This document shows, piece after piece, positions 1-13,320 of a stretch of DNA of 64,000 nucleotides. Below the pieces are notes generated by a model. The model was not told the origin of the DNA and ran no database searches. It saw nothing but the letters and a program-made list of their open reading frames with translations. Positions within the stretch are counted from its first letter, which is position 1. Every line of letters begins with the position of its first letter. Origin of the DNA: Arthrobacter mangrovi (GTDB lineage: Bacteria > Actinomycetota > Actinomycetes > Actinomycetales > Micrococcaceae); assembly GCF_026011795.1 (NCBI RefSeq), contig NZ_BRVS01000007.1:155907-219906 (forward strand), given 5' to 3'. A program made the position numbers and the translations under genes.

Positions 1-1248
1 TGGCAGCCGCGCGTGCCGCAGCAGCGGGTCACGTTCCTGCTGGAAGGAATCCGCCGTGTTGACCACCCGCGGCGCCGCTGCCCGCACCGCCGGCCGCTCC
101 GGCTGCAGCGGCTGCGCCCAGCCGGCTTCCACCAGGCGCTGGCTTTCGGTGCTGCGGCTGATGCCGCCGAGCAGCACCGCGCAGCCGGTCTGTTCCGCGC
201 GCAGCAGCAGTACGTCCCGGGCATGCTGGTACGGGGCCCGTTGCTCCACGTGGAGGTCGTCGCCGTCGTCCCAGATGGCAGCCAGTCCCAGGTCGGCCAC
301 CGGCGCGAAGGCCGCCGACCGCGTGCCGATGGCCACCCTTGCCTGGCCGTGCACGAGCTGGAGGTAGTTCCGGTAGCGAGGCGTCGGCCCGTCCTCGGCG
401 GTCAGGCGGACAAAGCCGTCCGCGCCGATGCTGCGTTCCAGCTCCGCCGCGAGCACCGACAGGTCCTTGGCGTCCGGCACCACCACGACCGCCCCGCGGC
501 CGCTGGCATAAGTCGCGTGGACGGCTGCGGACAGCTGCGCCGCCCAGGAGGCGGCGCCATAGGATTTGTGCGCCGACAGGACCGCGCGGGGCGAGCCTCC
601 GGCGGCCAGATGGGCCAGGAACGCGCCCGCGGCCGGATAGCCGGCAAAAGCCACGGCCGCGTCGGGTGCCTCTCCGCTCGGAGCGCCAATCGGAGCGCCG
701 TGCGTTTTGTGCGCCGCCGGATCGAGGGCGTCCGCCGTGTTCGAGGCGTCCAGTACGTCCGTCGCCGTCCCCGCCTGCGCTCCGGTTGCCTCCGCTGCCG
801 GCGGAAACTCCTTATCCACGCGGGCCACGCGCGGCGGGACGGCGGCGCGTACGACGTCGCTGACGGTACCGGCATAGCGCCGGGCGACGGCCTGCGCCAG
901 CTGCAGCAGCTCGGGCGTCAGCACGGGTTGGGGCGAGACGACCTTGGCCAGGCGGCTCAGTTTGATGCCCTCCGCCGCCTCGGTCTTGCGGCGCGTGATG
1001 TAGCCGGTGACTTCCTGGGCGCCGAAGCGCGCCTTGATCCTCGCGCCGGGCACCGCGTCCGCCGCGAGTTCCGCCGGCACCAGATAGTCGAAACCGCGGT
1101 CGAGGTGCGGCACGGCCGATTCAATCAGGACTTCAGCCACCGGGTCCTGGGCGGCCGGCAGCGTGGTGCCCCGGGGCTTCGCCGGTGCGCCGAACCCCTG
1201 CAGCAGGGACAGTTGGACGGCCCCGTCCGCTCCTGGCTCCTGCGCCAT
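1..1248 (-). CDS. priA: Primosomal protein N' (PriA), actinobacterial type, 3' end cut off
   Basis: N-terminal 416 codons of a PriA-family replication restart protein; the gene runs off the left edge. The start is ATG at 1248, 10 bases after the metK stop. The protein opens with a variable stretch, then the PriA DNA-binding fold (residues about 38-140, with FDYLVPAEL and GARIKARFG). The helicase part follows, but where Walker A is expected there is SAHKSYGAASW (near 555-590), without GKT. Where the DEAH-type box is expected there is IWDDGDD (near 245-275). This fits the helicase-degenerate PriA known in actinobacteria, which probably loads the replisome without unwinding DNA itself. It is the last visible gene of the mihF-gmk-rpoZ-coaBC-metK operon. 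The family call is firm; loss of ATPase activity is inferred. Confidence 0.85.
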   Translation of the reverse strand, partial: MAQEPGADGAVQLSLLQGFGAPAKPRGTTLPAAQDPVAEVLIESAVPHLDRGFDYLVPAELAADAVPGARIKARFGAQEVTGYITRRKTEAAEGIKLSRLAKVVSPQPVLTPELLQLAQAVARRYAGTVSDVVRAAVPPRVARVDKEFPPAAEATGAQAGTATDVLDASNTADALDPAAHKTHGAPIGAPSGEAPDAAVAFAGYPAAGAFLAHLAAGGSPRAVLSAHKSYGAASWAAQLSAAVHATYASGRGAVVVVPDAKDLSVLAAELERSIGADGFVRLTAEDGPTPRYRNYLQLVHGQARVAIGTRSAAFAPVADLGLAAIWDDGDDLHVEQRAPYQHARDVLLLRAEQTGCAVLLGGISRSTESQRLVEAGWAQPLQPERPAVRAAAPRVVNTADSFQQERDPLLRHARLP

Positions 1249-1258
1249 GTGGCCCCGG

Positions 1259-2464
1259 CTACGCGTTGAAGAAGCTGCGCAGCGCGTCCGCGCGGTCCGT
1301 GCGCTCCCAGGTGAAGTTGTGCTGCTCCCGGCCGAAGTGGCCGTGGGCGGCGGTCTGCAGGTAGATCGGCCGCTTCAGCTGCAGGTCATTGATGATGGCC
1401 AGCGGGCGCAGGTCGAAGACCTCGTGGATGGCGTCGGCGATCCGCAGCGGGTCCACCGTCTCCGTGCCGAAGGTCTCCACATAGATGCCGACCGGACGCG
1501 CCATGCCGATGGCGTAGGCGATCTGGATTTCCGCGCGCCGTGCCAGGCCGGCGGCGACCACGTTCTTGGCGACCCAGCGCATGGCGTAGGCAGCCGAGCG
1601 GTCCACCTTCGACGGGTCCTTGCCGCTGAACGCGCCGCCGCCGTGGCGGGCCATGCCGCCGTAGGTATCCACGATGATCTTCCGGCCGGTCAAGCCGGCG
1701 TCCCCCACCGGGCCGCCGATGACGAATTCGCCGCCCGGGTTGAGGATGTGCCGGACATTCGAGATGTCAAGGTTTGAGGCAGCCAGCACCGGCTCGATCA
1801 CCTTGGCGCTCACATCGCGGCCCAGGTGCTCCAGGTCCACGCCTGCCTCGTGCTGGGTGGACACCACGACCGTGTCCACCGATACCGGCTTGTCGCCGTC
1901 GTATCCCACGGTGACCTGGGTCTTGCCGTCCGGGCGGAGGTAGGGCAACACGCCGGCCTTGCGGACTTCGGTGAGCTTCTCGGAGAGCCGGTGGGCCAGC
2001 CAGATCGGCGCCGGCATAAAGACATCAGTCTCGTCGCTGGCGTAGCCGAACATGATGCCCTGGTCCCCCGCGCCCTGCGCGTCATAGTCGTCCACCAGCA
2101 GGCCCTGCTTGGCCTCCCAGGAGTTGAAGACGCCCGAGGCGATGTCCGAAGACTGCTGGCCGATGGAGACCGAAACGCCGCAGCGGGCGCCGTCGAACCC
2201 CTTGTCCGAGGAGTTGTAGCCGATGTCGAGGATGGTGTCGCGGACGATCTGCGGGATCTCCACGTAGCCCTGGGTGGTGACTTCGCCGGCCACATGCACC
2301 AGGCCCGTGGTGGTCAGGGTTTCGACGGCGACCCGCGACTCGGGGTCCTCGCGCAGGAGGGCGTCGAGGATCGCATCCGAAATCTGGTCGCAGATCTTGT
2401 CCGGATGGCCTTCCGTGACGGACTCGGACGTGAAAAGCCGCAAGGGGGTAGCTGAAGAAGTCAC
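1259..2464 (-). CDS. metK: S-adenosylmethionine synthetase
   Basis: Makes S-adenosylmethionine from methionine and ATP in the cytoplasm. The 401-residue length is normal for the family. The N-terminal GHPDK motif (residues 19-23), the [12 protein letters not shown] signature (from 131) and the [14 protein letters not shown] phosphate-binding loop (about 277-290) are all intact. The start is GTG at 2464, with only a weak ribosome site before it. The gene sits 46 bases after coaBC and 10 before priA, so it is probably co-transcribed with both. I saw no SAM riboswitch in the short gap upstream. Confidence 0.97.
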   Translation of the reverse strand: MTSSATPLRLFTSESVTEGHPDKICDQISDAILDALLREDPESRVAVETLTTTGLVHVAGEVTTQGYVEIPQIVRDTILDIGYNSSDKGFDGARCGVSVSIGQQSSDIASGVFNSWEAKQGLLVDDYDAQGAGDQGIMFGYASDETDVFMPAPIWLAHRLSEKLTEVRKAGVLPYLRPDGKTQVTVGYDGDKPVSVDTVVVSTQHEAGVDLEHLGRDVSAKVIEPVLAASNLDISNVRHILNPGGEFVIGGPVGDAGLTGRKIIVDTYGGMARHGGGAFSGKDPSKVDRSAAYAMRWVAKNVVAAGLARRAEIQIAYAIGMARPVGIYVETFGTETVDPLRIADAIHEVFDLRPLAIINDLQLKRPIYLQTAAHGHFGREQHNFTWERTDRADALRSFFNA

Positions 2465-2510
2465 AGCCCTACTTTACTTGCTCCCGCCGACGGTTCCGTG
2501 CGCGGGCCCG

Positions 2511-3737
2511 TCAGCCCAGTTCTTCGGCCACGCTGGCGATGATCGCCCGGGCCGCTTCGTCCTTGGTGCCGCTGAAGGTCTGCGGCTCGCCACCGTTGCG
2601 GTGCAGGATGCTCACGGCGGTCCGGTCCTGCCCGAAGACGAGGTCCTGCCCCACCTGGTTGAGCACCAGCAGGTCGCAGCCCTTGCGCTCGAGCTTCTGC
2701 CGCGCGTATTCGAGCACGTCGCCGCGGCTGTCCCCGGTCTCGGCGGCAAAGCCGACAATCAGGGCCGGGCCCGTGCCGCTGTCCCGGCGCTGCTGCACCA
2801 GCTCCTGCAGGATGTCCGGATTCCGCACCAGCGTGATCACCGGATCCGCCGCGTCGTCACGCTTCTTGATCTTGGTCCGGGCCTGCTCGGCCGGCCGGAA
2901 ATCGGCGACCGCGGCGGCCATGATGACCACGTCTGCGCGTCCCGCGGCATCGAGCGCGGCGGAACGCAGCTGCAGGGCCGTCTCCACGCGGGCGGTCTTG
3001 ACGCCCTCCGGCGGTGCGACGTCCATGTGCGCGGCGATCAGCTCCACCTCGGCACCCGCCGCGGCCGCCGCCCGGGCCAGGGCAACACCCTGCTTGCCGG
3101 AGGAGCGGTTGCCCAGGTACCGGACCGGATCCAGCGGTTCCCGGGTGCCGCCCGCCGTGATGACGACGCGCTTGCCCAGCAAGGGCGCGGAAGCAGCATC
3201 CGGCGTCGGAGCCGCGGCGACCTGTTTGAGGGCGAAGGCGAAGATGTCCTCGGGATCCGGCAGCCGCCCCGGACCGGTGTCCGTTCCGGTGAGCCGGCCG
3301 CTGGCCGGATCCATCACGACGGTTCCGCGGCTGCGCAGGAGGGCGACGTTGGCTTCGGTGGCCGGGTGCTGCCACATCTCCGTGTGCATGGCCGGGACCA
3401 TAACGACGGCGGCGCGCGTCACCAGGAGCGTATTGGTCAGCAGGTCGCCGGCCAGCCCGGCGGCCGCCTGGGCCAGCAGGTCCGCGGTGGCGGGGGCGAC
3501 GACGACGAGGTCCGCTTCCTGTCCGAGCCGGACGTGGTTGACCGTGTCCACGGCGTCGAAGACGGTGGTGGAGACGGGACGGCCGGACAGGGCCTCCCAC
3601 GTCGGACGGCCGACGAACTGTTCCGCGGCCGCCGTCGGGATGACCGTGACGTCATGCCCGGCTTCCTTAAAAAGCCGGAGCAGGAATGCGGACTTGTAGG
3701 CGGCGATACCGCCGCCTACGCCTAGGATGATCCGCAT
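2511..3737 (-). CDS. coaBC: Bifunctional phosphopantothenoylcysteine decarboxylase / phosphopantothenate-cysteine ligase
   Basis: Catalyses two consecutive steps of coenzyme A synthesis. The N-terminal flavin-dependent CoaC domain (residues 1 to about 185) shows GGGIAAYK, the HVRLG catalytic histidine region and PAMHTEMW. The C-terminal CoaB domain (about 200-408) shows ITAGGTREPLDPVRYLGN, SSGKQG and the lysine cluster KIKKRDD. The 408-residue length is typical. ATG at 3737 has a GGAG ribosome site about 6 bases upstream. It lies 32 bases after rpoZ, an arrangement common in actinobacteria. Confidence 0.96.
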   Translation of the reverse strand: MRIILGVGGGIAAYKSAFLLRLFKEAGHDVTVIPTAAAEQFVGRPTWEALSGRPVSTTVFDAVDTVNHVRLGQEADLVVVAPATADLLAQAAAGLAGDLLTNTLLVTRAAVVMVPAMHTEMWQHPATEANVALLRSRGTVVMDPASGRLTGTDTGPGRLPDPEDIFAFALKQVAAAPTPDAASAPLLGKRVVITAGGTREPLDPVRYLGNRSSGKQGVALARAAAAAGAEVELIAAHMDVAPPEGVKTARVETALQLRSAALDAAGRADVVIMAAAVADFRPAEQARTKIKKRDDAADPVITLVRNPDILQELVQQRRDSGTGPALIVGFAAETGDSRGDVLEYARQKLERKGCDLLVLNQVGQDLVFGQDRTAVSILHRNGGEPQTFSGTKDEAARAIIASVAEELG

Positions 3738-3769
3738 GCCTGCTCCGCCAGGTCCGCTTCGCGGGCCTG

Positions 3770-4030
3770 CTAGTCGTTCTTCTCTACCGGCTTGGAAACC
3801 AGCAGCCCCTCGTTGATTTCGCGCAGGGCGATGGAGAGCGGCTTCTCGTTCAGCTTGGTGTCCACGAGCGGGCCGACGTACTCGAAGAGCCCTTCATGCA
3901 GCTGGGAGTAGTAGGCGTTGATCTGGCGGGCGCGCTTGGCACCGTAGATCACCAGGGCATACTTCGAGTCCGTCGTCTCCAGCAGGGAGTCGATCGGCGG
4001 ATTGATGATGCCTTCGAGGTTGGTCGACAC
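3770..4030 (-). CDS. rpoZ: RNA polymerase omega subunit
   Basis: Small 86-residue omega subunit that helps assemble RNA polymerase by holding the beta' subunit. The core motif is present: [18 protein letters not shown] (residues about 24-41), followed by the acidic and hydrophobic tail with [16 protein letters not shown] at 4030 follows a good GGAGA ribosome site. The gmk-rpoZ-coaBC order is a widespread bacterial arrangement and supports the call. Confidence 0.95.
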   Translation of the reverse strand: MSTNLEGIINPPIDSLLETTDSKYALVIYGAKRARQINAYYSQLHEGLFEYVGPLVDTKLNEKPLSIALREINEGLLVSKPVEKND

Positions 4031-4078
4031 GTATTCTCCAAAAATTCTGTAGGTAATCCTGCGCTGCTTTTCCGGTGC

Positions 4079-4660
4079 CTAACGCGGGTTCGGCACGAGT
4101 CCCATCAGCGAAACGAGCTCTTCCGCCGCCCGTTGGACGTCGTCATTAATGACGGTGTGGTCGAATTCGGATTCGGCAGCAAGTTCCAGTTTAGCGGTTT
4201 CCAGCCGCTGCTGCTGTTCCTCGGGTGTTTCCGTGCCTCGGCCCACGAGCCGGCGCACCATTTCCTCCCAGCTTGGAGGCGCCAAAAAGACGAAGTTTGC
4301 GTCCGGCATGGTCTGCTTGACCTGCCGCGCTCCCTGGAGGTCGATCTCCAGCAGGACCGACTTGCCCTCGGCCATGGCCCGTTCGACCGTCTCGCGGATG
4401 GTCCCGTAGCGGTTGCGCCCGTGGACGACGGCCCACTCGAGCATTGATCCCTTGGCTACAAGGTCATCGAAGTCGCTGGCGGAGACGAAATAGTAATGGA
4501 CGCCGTTGATCTCTCCCGGCCGCGGAGGACGGGTCGTCGCGGAGACGGAGAGCCAGACTTGGGGGTAATGGTCGCGGATGTAGGTGGAGACCGTACCTTT
4601 ACCGACGGCGGTGGGCCCGGCGAGGACAGTCAGGGTGGGTTTGTCAGACATGCTTTCCAT
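4079..4660 (-). CDS. gmk: Guanylate kinase
   Basis: Phosphorylates GMP to GDP with ATP. The P-loop GPTAVGKGT lies near residues 15-23. It is followed by [23 protein letters not shown], the GMP-binding segment, shown here in two parts: [10 protein letters not shown] and [24 protein letters not shown] comes later. Two starts are possible: ATG at 4660 (193 residues, GGAA about 9 bases upstream) and ATG at 4651 (190 residues, GGAAAG very close upstream). Either start overlaps the end of mihF, so the two genes are translationally coupled. The family call is certain; the exact start is not. Confidence 0.95.
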   Translation of the reverse strand: MESMSDKPTLTVLAGPTAVGKGTVSTYIRDHYPQVWLSVSATTRPPRPGEINGVHYYFVSASDFDDLVAKGSMLEWAVVHGRNRYGTIRETVERAMAEGKSVLLEIDLQGARQVKQTMPDANFVFLAPPSWEEMVRRLVGRGTETPEEQQQRLETAKLELAAESEFDHTVINDDVQRAAEELVSLMGLVPNPR

Positions 4661-4988
4661 CTATAGCAGTTCCGCGCGGTTCGAGCAGATCGATCAGCGC
4701 CTTACGCTGATGGACCCCTAGACCGCGCACCCGCCGGGTCGGTGCGATCCCGACGGATTCCATGATCCCGGCGGCTCGGACTTTGCCGATGCCGGGCAGT
4801 GCTTCCAGGAGCTCGGCCACGCGCAGCCGGCCAATCGACTCCTGGGTCTTGGCCGACTCGATGACTTCGGAGATGCTCGTGCGCCCGTCCTTCAGCTTGG
4901 CCTTGGCTTCGGCGCGCTCGGCGCGGGCCGCGGTGGCCTTGTTGCGGGCTGCCGTTCGTTCGCTGTCCGTCAGCGGTTTCAGACTCAC
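4644..4988 (-). CDS. mihF: Actinobacterial integration host factor (mIHF)
   Basis: Basic 114-residue nucleoid-associated DNA-binding protein of the actinobacteria-only mIHF family, unrelated to the HU/IHF fold. A basic, alanine-rich helix ([21 protein letters not shown]) is followed by a helix-two-turn-helix-like core with [22 protein letters not shown] and [10 protein letters not shown]. The long runs here mark positions about 10-30 and 68-100. GTG at 4988 is preferred because GGAGAAG sits 6 bases upstream. Longer readings back to 5078 or 5000 lack a ribosome site and a family-like sequence. The stop overlaps the gmk start. It is the first gene of the gmk-rpoZ-coaBC-metK-priA run. Confidence 0.93.
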   Translation of the reverse strand: MSLKPLTDSERTAARNKATAARAERAEAKAKLKDGRTSISEVIESAKTQESIGRLRVAELLEALPGIGKVRAAGIMESVGIAPTRRVRGLGVHQRKALIDLLEPRGTAIDGKHV

Positions 4989-5063
4989 AGGCTTCTCCAC
5001 ATCGTTGCGCTGCCGCCGGCCGCGGCATGGAGCTAATCCACTTGCACTGAACCTAGTGGCAAG

Positions 5064-5093
5064 GCCCCGGGAAAGCAATGCCTTTTCCGGGGC
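5064..5093 (-). terminator. Hairpin terminator after pyrF
   Basis: Inverted repeat GCCCCGGGAAA / TTTTCCGGGGC, 11 pairs with one mismatch, 20 bases past the pyrF stop. It closes the pyrimidine operon and separates it from mihF. There is no clear U-tract, which is common in high-GC actinobacteria. Confidence 0.6.
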
Positions 5094-5112
5094 TCACCGG
5101 CGCTCCCCGGCT

Positions 5113-5953
5113 TCAGCCGGCGACCATCTCCAGGGTACGCGCCACAGCCTCGCGAAGGCCTGCCGCATCCGGACCGGCTTTGAGGATATCGCGGCTCGAC
5201 GTCCCCAGCACCTGGCCGAAGGCAGGACCGAAGGAACGGCGCAGGTCCGCCCCGGTGGCGCCCTGGGCCCCGAGGCCCGGAGCGAGCACCGGGCCGTTCA
5301 GGCCGGCCAGGTCGAGGCCCAGCCGGGCGGGTGCGTCGCCGACGGTCGCGCCGACGACCAGGCCGACGGAGCCCAACGTGCCGGCGTCCCGGGCCGCGGC
5401 GTTGTCCGCGGCGGCGGCCCGCACGATCCGGCGGGCCACGGAGTCCTCGCCGCCGACGTGCTGGACGCTGGCACCCTCGGGATTCGAGGTCAGCGCCAGG
5501 ACGAACACCCCGCGGCCGGTCTGCTCCGCCAGGTCCAGGGCCGGCCGCAGCGACTCGTACCCGAGGAAGGGGCTCAGCGTCACCGCGTCCGCGGCCAGCG
5601 GGGCACCGTCGGCGAGCCAAGCCTGCGCGTAGGCGGCCATGGTGGAGCCGATGTCTCCGCGTTTGGCGTCGGCAATCGTCAGCACGCCGGCGCCCGCCGC
5701 TGCGGCGAGCACCTTCTCCAGGGCAGCCAGGCCGCGCGATCCGTGGCGCTCGAACAGCGCGACCTGCGGCTTGACCGCGGCGGCCTGCTCCCCCACCGCC
5801 TCGAGGACGGTGAGGGAAAAGCGCTCCAGTCCCACGGCGTCGTCTTCCAGCCCCCAGGCCTGAAGGAGGCCCGGATGCGGGTCGATACCGACGCACAGCG
5901 GGCCGCGCGCGGCCATGGCAGCCTGCAGCCGCGCGCCAAAGCTGGTATGCGGC

Positions 5954-5961
<8 letters not shown>
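5113..5961 (-). CDS. pyrF: Orotidine 5'-phosphate decarboxylase
   Basis: Last step of UMP synthesis: decarboxylates OMP. The 282-residue length and the [11 protein letters not shown] active-site motif (around residues 98-108) place it in the longer OMP decarboxylase group found in actinobacteria. CVGIDPHPG near the N-terminus and [12 protein letters not shown] fit the barrel fold. The start is GTG at 5961, overlapping the end of carB by 8 bases, so translation is coupled. A hairpin follows the stop. Confidence 0.95.
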
Positions 5962-9249
<3,288 letters not shown>

Positions 9250-9250
<1 letters not shown>

Positions 9251-10479
9251 TACTTGGCTTCCTTGGCGTCGATGGTGGCTTTGGAGACATCCGCTGCATC
9301 CGTGGACCCGGGCTTCCGCCGTTCCGCTTCCATCAGGTCGATGAACCGGTCGAACAGGTAGGCGGAATCGTGCGGGCCGGCGGCGGCTTCCGGGTGGTAC
9401 TGGACGGAGAACGCGGGAATGTCGAGGCACGCGAGGCCCTCGACGACGTCGTCGTTAAGGCTCACGTGGCTGACCTCGACGCGGCCGAACCGCTCCTCGG
9501 GCGCCTTCGTGGCGCCGTCTGTGGGAGCATCGACGGCGAACCCGTGGTTCTGCGAGGTGATCTCCACCTTGCCCGTCCGGCGGTCCATCACCGGCTGGTT
9601 GATGCCCCGGTGCCCGTAGCGCAGCTTGTAGGTGCCGAAGCCCAGCGCACGTCCGAGGATCTGGTTGCCGAAGCAGATGCCGAAGAACGGCAGGCGCGCG
9701 TCGAGGACGTCGCGCAGCAGGCCGACCTGGGCGTCGGCCGTGGCCGGGTCGCCGGGGCCATTGGACATGAAGACGCCGTCCGGGTCCAGGGCCTGGATGT
9801 CCTGGAGGGTGGCCGTAGCCGGCAGCACGTGGACCTTCACGCCGCGCTCGGCGAAGCGCTGCGGGGTCATGGACTTGATGCCCAGGTCGAGGGCGGCGAT
9901 GCTGAAGCGCGGTTCGTCCTCCCAGCCGTGGTCGGCGGGGTCGATCACATAGGCGGCGTCGATGCTGACCTCTTCGGCCAGCCGCGAGCCCTCCATGGGC
10001 GCCTGCGCCTTGACCTGCTCCAGCAGCTCGGCCTCCGGGCGCTGCGCGTCGGCGCCGGAGAAGATGCCGGCCTTCATCGCGCCGCGTTCGCGCAGGTGCC
10101 GGGTGATGGCGCGGGTGTCCACGCCCTGCAGGCCCACGATGCCCTGCTCGACGAGTTCTTCGTCCAGGCTTCGTTCCGATCGCCAGTTCGAGGGCCGTCG
10201 GGCGGCATCGCGGACGATGTAGCCGGCTACCCAGATCCGGCGGGATTCCGCATCCTCGCGGTTCACGCCGGTGTTGCCGATGTGCGGGGCTGTCTGGACG
10301 ACGAGCTGGCGGGCGTAGGAGGGATCCGTGATGGTCTCCTGGTATCCGGTCATGCCGGTGGCAAAAACCGCCTCGCCCAAGGCCGTTCCCTGGGCTCCGT
10401 AGCTGCGTCCGCGGAAGACGCGGCCGTCTTCGAGGACAAGCAGCGCCGCCGCAGAAGGAGTGGTTTGGTGTTCAGTCAC
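9250..10479 (-). CDS. carA: Carbamoyl-phosphate synthase, small (glutaminase) subunit
   Basis: Hydrolyses glutamine and channels ammonia to CarB. The 409 residues comprise an N-terminal CarA domain ([23 protein letters not shown]) and a C-terminal class I glutamine amidotransferase domain. The nucleophile elbow reads [11 protein letters not shown], and the catalytic His-Glu motif is [13 protein letters not shown]. The ATG at 10479 overlaps the stop of the preceding small protein by four bases (ATGA), and its own stop overlaps carB by one base, so the three are tightly coupled. Confidence 0.97.
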
Positions 10480-10991
10480 GATAGATCCTCATCGTTGTCC
10501 GTTACAGCAGGTACAAAAGTTCTTAGGTGCTCCAGCATGGGCCGCTTCTCGGCGGCATGCCGATTTCGGAAGGCGGTGTCCACGTCCCGGCCGCCGAGGG
10601 ACCAGGTGATGACCGCGAGCCCGTCCTTTTCGACGAACTTGCCCACCATGCCGCTCTCGGTGCGGACGCCGCTGATGCCCGACGCCGGGAGGTAAAGGTC
10701 CGGGACGCCGCGGCGCTCGATCAGCACGCCCTGAGGATAGACCCGCAGCAGCGCGTTGGAGCGGATGCCGAGGGAGTGGACCGCGAGCCGGTCCAGCCAG
10801 TCCCCCGCCGTCGTCGTGACGACGTACTGCCCCTCATACGCCGCGACCGGCGCCGGCAGGTCCTCCGGCACCGCCGGCAGCGGCGCGACATCCTGCTGGC
10901 GCTTCAGCCGGTTGCGCCAGCCGAAGTAGACGAGCCCGACGAGCACCACCACCAGGCTCAGCGTGATCAGCCCGGGTCCCAGGTAGTCCAC
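10476..10991 (-). CDS. Membrane-anchored PH-like protein of the pyr operon (Rv1382-like)
   Basis: A 171-residue protein with one N-terminal membrane segment (residues about 5-24), a basic stop-transfer stretch (WRNRLKRQQ) and a soluble, beta-rich domain (about 45-165). The domain includes [30 protein letters not shown] and [19 protein letters not shown], which resembles PH-like domains of actinobacterial membrane proteins. It lies between pyrC and carA, as Rv1382 does in mycobacteria, and its stop overlaps the carA start. The function is unknown. Co-translation suggests a link to pyrimidine or carbamoyl-phosphate synthesis, but nothing in the sequence shows catalysis. Confidence 0.75.
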   Translation of the reverse strand: MDYLGPGLITLSLVVVLVGLVYFGWRNRLKRQQDVAPLPAVPEDLPAPVAAYEGQYVVTTTAGDWLDRLAVHSLGIRSNALLRVYPQGVLIERRGVPDLYLPASGISGVRTESGMVGKFVEKDGLAVITWSLGGRDVDTAFRNRHAAEKRPMLEHLRTFVPAVTDNDEDLS

Positions 10992-10996
10992 GGGCC

Positions 10997-12328
10997 CTAC
11001 GCCCCCTCGGAGGTCAGCGGGGTATTGAGCGCGCCGTCGAGGACCGTGGGGTGGCCCCGGTAGAACGTGGCGACGACGCGGCCGGGCAGTTCCCTGCCGG
11101 CGAACGGCGAGTTGCGTCCCTTGGTGGCCATCCGCTGCGGGTCAACCTGCCAGCGCGCGGCGGGGTCGACCAGCGTGATATTCGCGGCCGAACCGGTTTC
11201 CAGCGGCTGTCCGTGGCCGGCGAGCTGCCCGATCCCGGCCGGAGCCGTGGACATCACCCGCGCGACGTCGTCCCAGCCGACCAGGCCTGACTCGACCATG
11301 GTGTGCTGCACGACGGACAGCGCGGTTTCCAGCCCGGTCATGCCCATTGCCGCCTGCGCCCACTCGCATTCCTTGGCTTCGCTGGGATGCGGCGCGTGGT
11401 CGGTCCCGACGATGTCGATCGTGCCGTCGGCGAGGCCGGCCCGGAGCGCCTTGACGTCCTCGTCGGTGCGCAGCGGCGGATTGACCTTGTAGACCGGGTC
11501 ATAGCTGCGGACCAGTTCGTCCGTCAGCCACAGGTGGTGCGGCGTGACCTCGGCAGTGACCTTGATGCCTCGCTGCTTGGCCCAGCGGATGATCTCCACC
11601 GACCCGGCCGTGGAAACATGGCAGACGTGCAGCCGGGAGTCCACATGCTGCGCCAGCAGGACGTCGCGGGCGATGATGCTCTCCTCGGCGACCGCCGGCC
11701 AGCCCGTCATGCCGAGGACCGCGGACACCGCGCCCTCGTTCATCTGGGCCCCGTCCGTGAGCCGCGGCTCCTGGGCGTGCTGGGCGATGACGCCGTCGAA
11801 CGCTTTGACGTACTCAAGCGCCCGGCGCATCAGGATCGGGTCGTGGACGCACATGCCGTCGTCGGAGAAGACCCGGACCCGGGCGCGCGAATCAGCCATG
11901 GCGCCCAGCTCGGCCAGCCGTTCGCCCGCCAGCCCGACGGTCACGGCGCCTACCGGCCGGACGTCCGTCCAGCCGGCCTTTTGGCCCAGGGTGAAGACCT
12001 GCTCGACGACGCCGGCGGTGTCGGCCACCGGAGAGCTGTTGGCCATGGCGTGGACGGCCGTGTAGCCGCCCAGCGCCGCGGCGCGGCTGCCGGTCTCGAC
12101 GGTCTCGGCGTCCTCGCGGCCGGGCTCCCGCAGGTGGGTGTGGAGATCCACGAGGCCGGGAAGCGCGACCAGGCCGTCTGCGTCGATGACCTCCGCCCCG
12201 GATGCGCTGACGCCGGTACCGGTTTCGGCGATGATCCCGTCGCGGACCAGCAGGTCGGTGCGGTCTCCGCCGCCGATGGCGGCTCCCCGGATCAGGTAGG
12301 CCGCGGATGTTTCGGGTGCTGTGCTCAT
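10997..12328 (-). CDS. pyrC: Dihydroorotase
   Basis: Cyclises carbamoyl aspartate to dihydroorotate. The 443-residue, type I (long) amidohydrolase shows the metal-binding [10 protein letters not shown] motif (about residues 60-69), [30 protein letters not shown] and [10 protein letters not shown], so all expected metal ligands are visible. The ATG at 12328 overlaps the pyrB stop by four bases. The next gene, the small membrane protein, starts 5 bases after its stop. Confidence 0.97.
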   Translation of the reverse strand: MSTAPETSAAYLIRGAAIGGGDRTDLLVRDGIIAETGTGVSASGAEVIDADGLVALPGLVDLHTHLREPGREDAETVETGSRAAALGGYTAVHAMANSSPVADTAGVVEQVFTLGQKAGWTDVRPVGAVTVGLAGERLAELGAMADSRARVRVFSDDGMCVHDPILMRRALEYVKAFDGVIAQHAQEPRLTDGAQMNEGAVSAVLGMTGWPAVAEESIIARDVLLAQHVDSRLHVCHVSTAGSVEIIRWAKQRGIKVTAEVTPHHLWLTDELVRSYDPVYKVNPPLRTDEDVKALRAGLADGTIDIVGTDHAPHPSEAKECEWAQAAMGMTGLETALSVVQHTMVESGLVGWDDVARVMSTAPAGIGQLAGHGQPLETGSAANITLVDPAARWQVDPQRMATKGRNSPFAGRELPGRVVATFYRGHPTVLDGALNTPLTSEGA

Positions 12329-13320
12329 CTGGTGGCCTCCTGGGTTGGTGCGGCGGGCGTGCTGTCGCCCGAGAGCAGCAGGTACAGCGCAGCCATGCGT
12401 ACGGAGACGCCGTTGCGGACCTGCTGGAGAACTGTGGAACGCGGCGAGTCGGCCGCCGCGGCCGAGATTTCCAGGCCCCGGTTCATCGGGCCGGGGTGCA
12501 TGATGATGGTTTCCTTCGCGCCAGCGGCATCCAGCGCGGCGAGCCTCCGGTCATCGAAGCCCCAGCGGCGCGAGTACTCGCGGGTGGAGGGGAAGAACGC
12601 GGCATTCATCCGCTCGCCCTGCACCCGCAGCATCATCACGGCGTCCGGACCTCCGGCCAGCGTCTCGTCGAGGTCGTAGCTGACCGTGCAGGGCCAGTGC
12701 TCCACGCCGACCGGCAGCAGCGTGGGCGGCGCCACCAGCGTGACGTCCGCGCCCAGCGTGCGGAGCAGCCAGAGGTTGGACCGGGCCACCCGGGAATGCA
12801 GGACATCGCCGACGACGGCCACCTTCATGCCGGCCAGGTCGGTGCCCGCCGATCCGGTGCCGTTGACGCGTGCCCAGTTGCGCCGCATCGTGAACGCGTC
12901 CAGCAGGGCCTGGGTGGGGTGTTCGTGCGTCCCGTCGCCGGCGTTGACGACGGCGGCATCGATCCAGTCCGAGGTCGCGAGGCGCGCGGGGGCGCCGGAG
13001 GCCCAGTGCCGGATAACGACGGCGTCCGCGCCCATTGCCTCGAGGGTCTGCGCCGTGTCCTTGAGCGACTCGCCCTTGGAGACCGAGCTGCCCTTGGCGG
13101 CGAAGTTGATGACGTCCGCCGAGAGCCGCTTCGCCGCGGCCTCGAAGGAGATCCGGGTGCGGGTGGAGTCCTCGAAGAACAGGTTCACCACGGTGCGGCC
13201 GCGCAGCACGGGGAGCTTCTTCACTTCCCGCTCGGATACCGCGGCCATTTCCTCTGCGGTGTCCAGGATCCGGATGGCCTCGGCCTTGTCCAGGTCTTCG
13301 GTCGAGAGCAAATGCCTCAT
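12325..13320 (-). CDS. pyrB: Aspartate carbamoyltransferase, catalytic subunit
   Basis: Joins carbamoyl phosphate and aspartate, the committed pyrimidine step. The 331 residues contain the carbamoyl-phosphate loop [13 protein letters not shown] (about 51-63), the SKGESLKDT loop and HPTQALLD. No pyrI regulatory subunit is nearby, as expected where control is by PyrR. The ATG at 13320 overlaps the pyrR stop by four bases. Confidence 0.97.
   Translation of the reverse strand: MRHLLSTEDLDKAEAIRILDTAEEMAAVSEREVKKLPVLRGRTVVNLFFEDSTRTRISFEAAAKRLSADVINFAAKGSSVSKGESLKDTAQTLEAMGADAVVIRHWASGAPARLATSDWIDAAVVNAGDGTHEHPTQALLDAFTMRRNWARVNGTGSAGTDLAGMKVAVVGDVLHSRVARSNLWLLRTLGADVTLVAPPTLLPVGVEHWPCTVSYDLDETLAGGPDAVMMLRVQGERMNAAFFPSTREYSRRWGFDDRRLAALDAAGAKETIIMHPGPMNRGLEISAAAADSPRSTVLQQVRNGVSVRMAALYLLLSGDSTPAAPTQEATR

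Noticed and set aside
2465..2510. SAM riboswitch ahead of metK
   Set aside because: The gap is only 46 bases and has no riboswitch core; metK is an internal operon gene.
2274..3725. A 483-codon plus-strand frame over coaBC
   Set aside because: It is a shadow of coaBC with a shadow-type composition.
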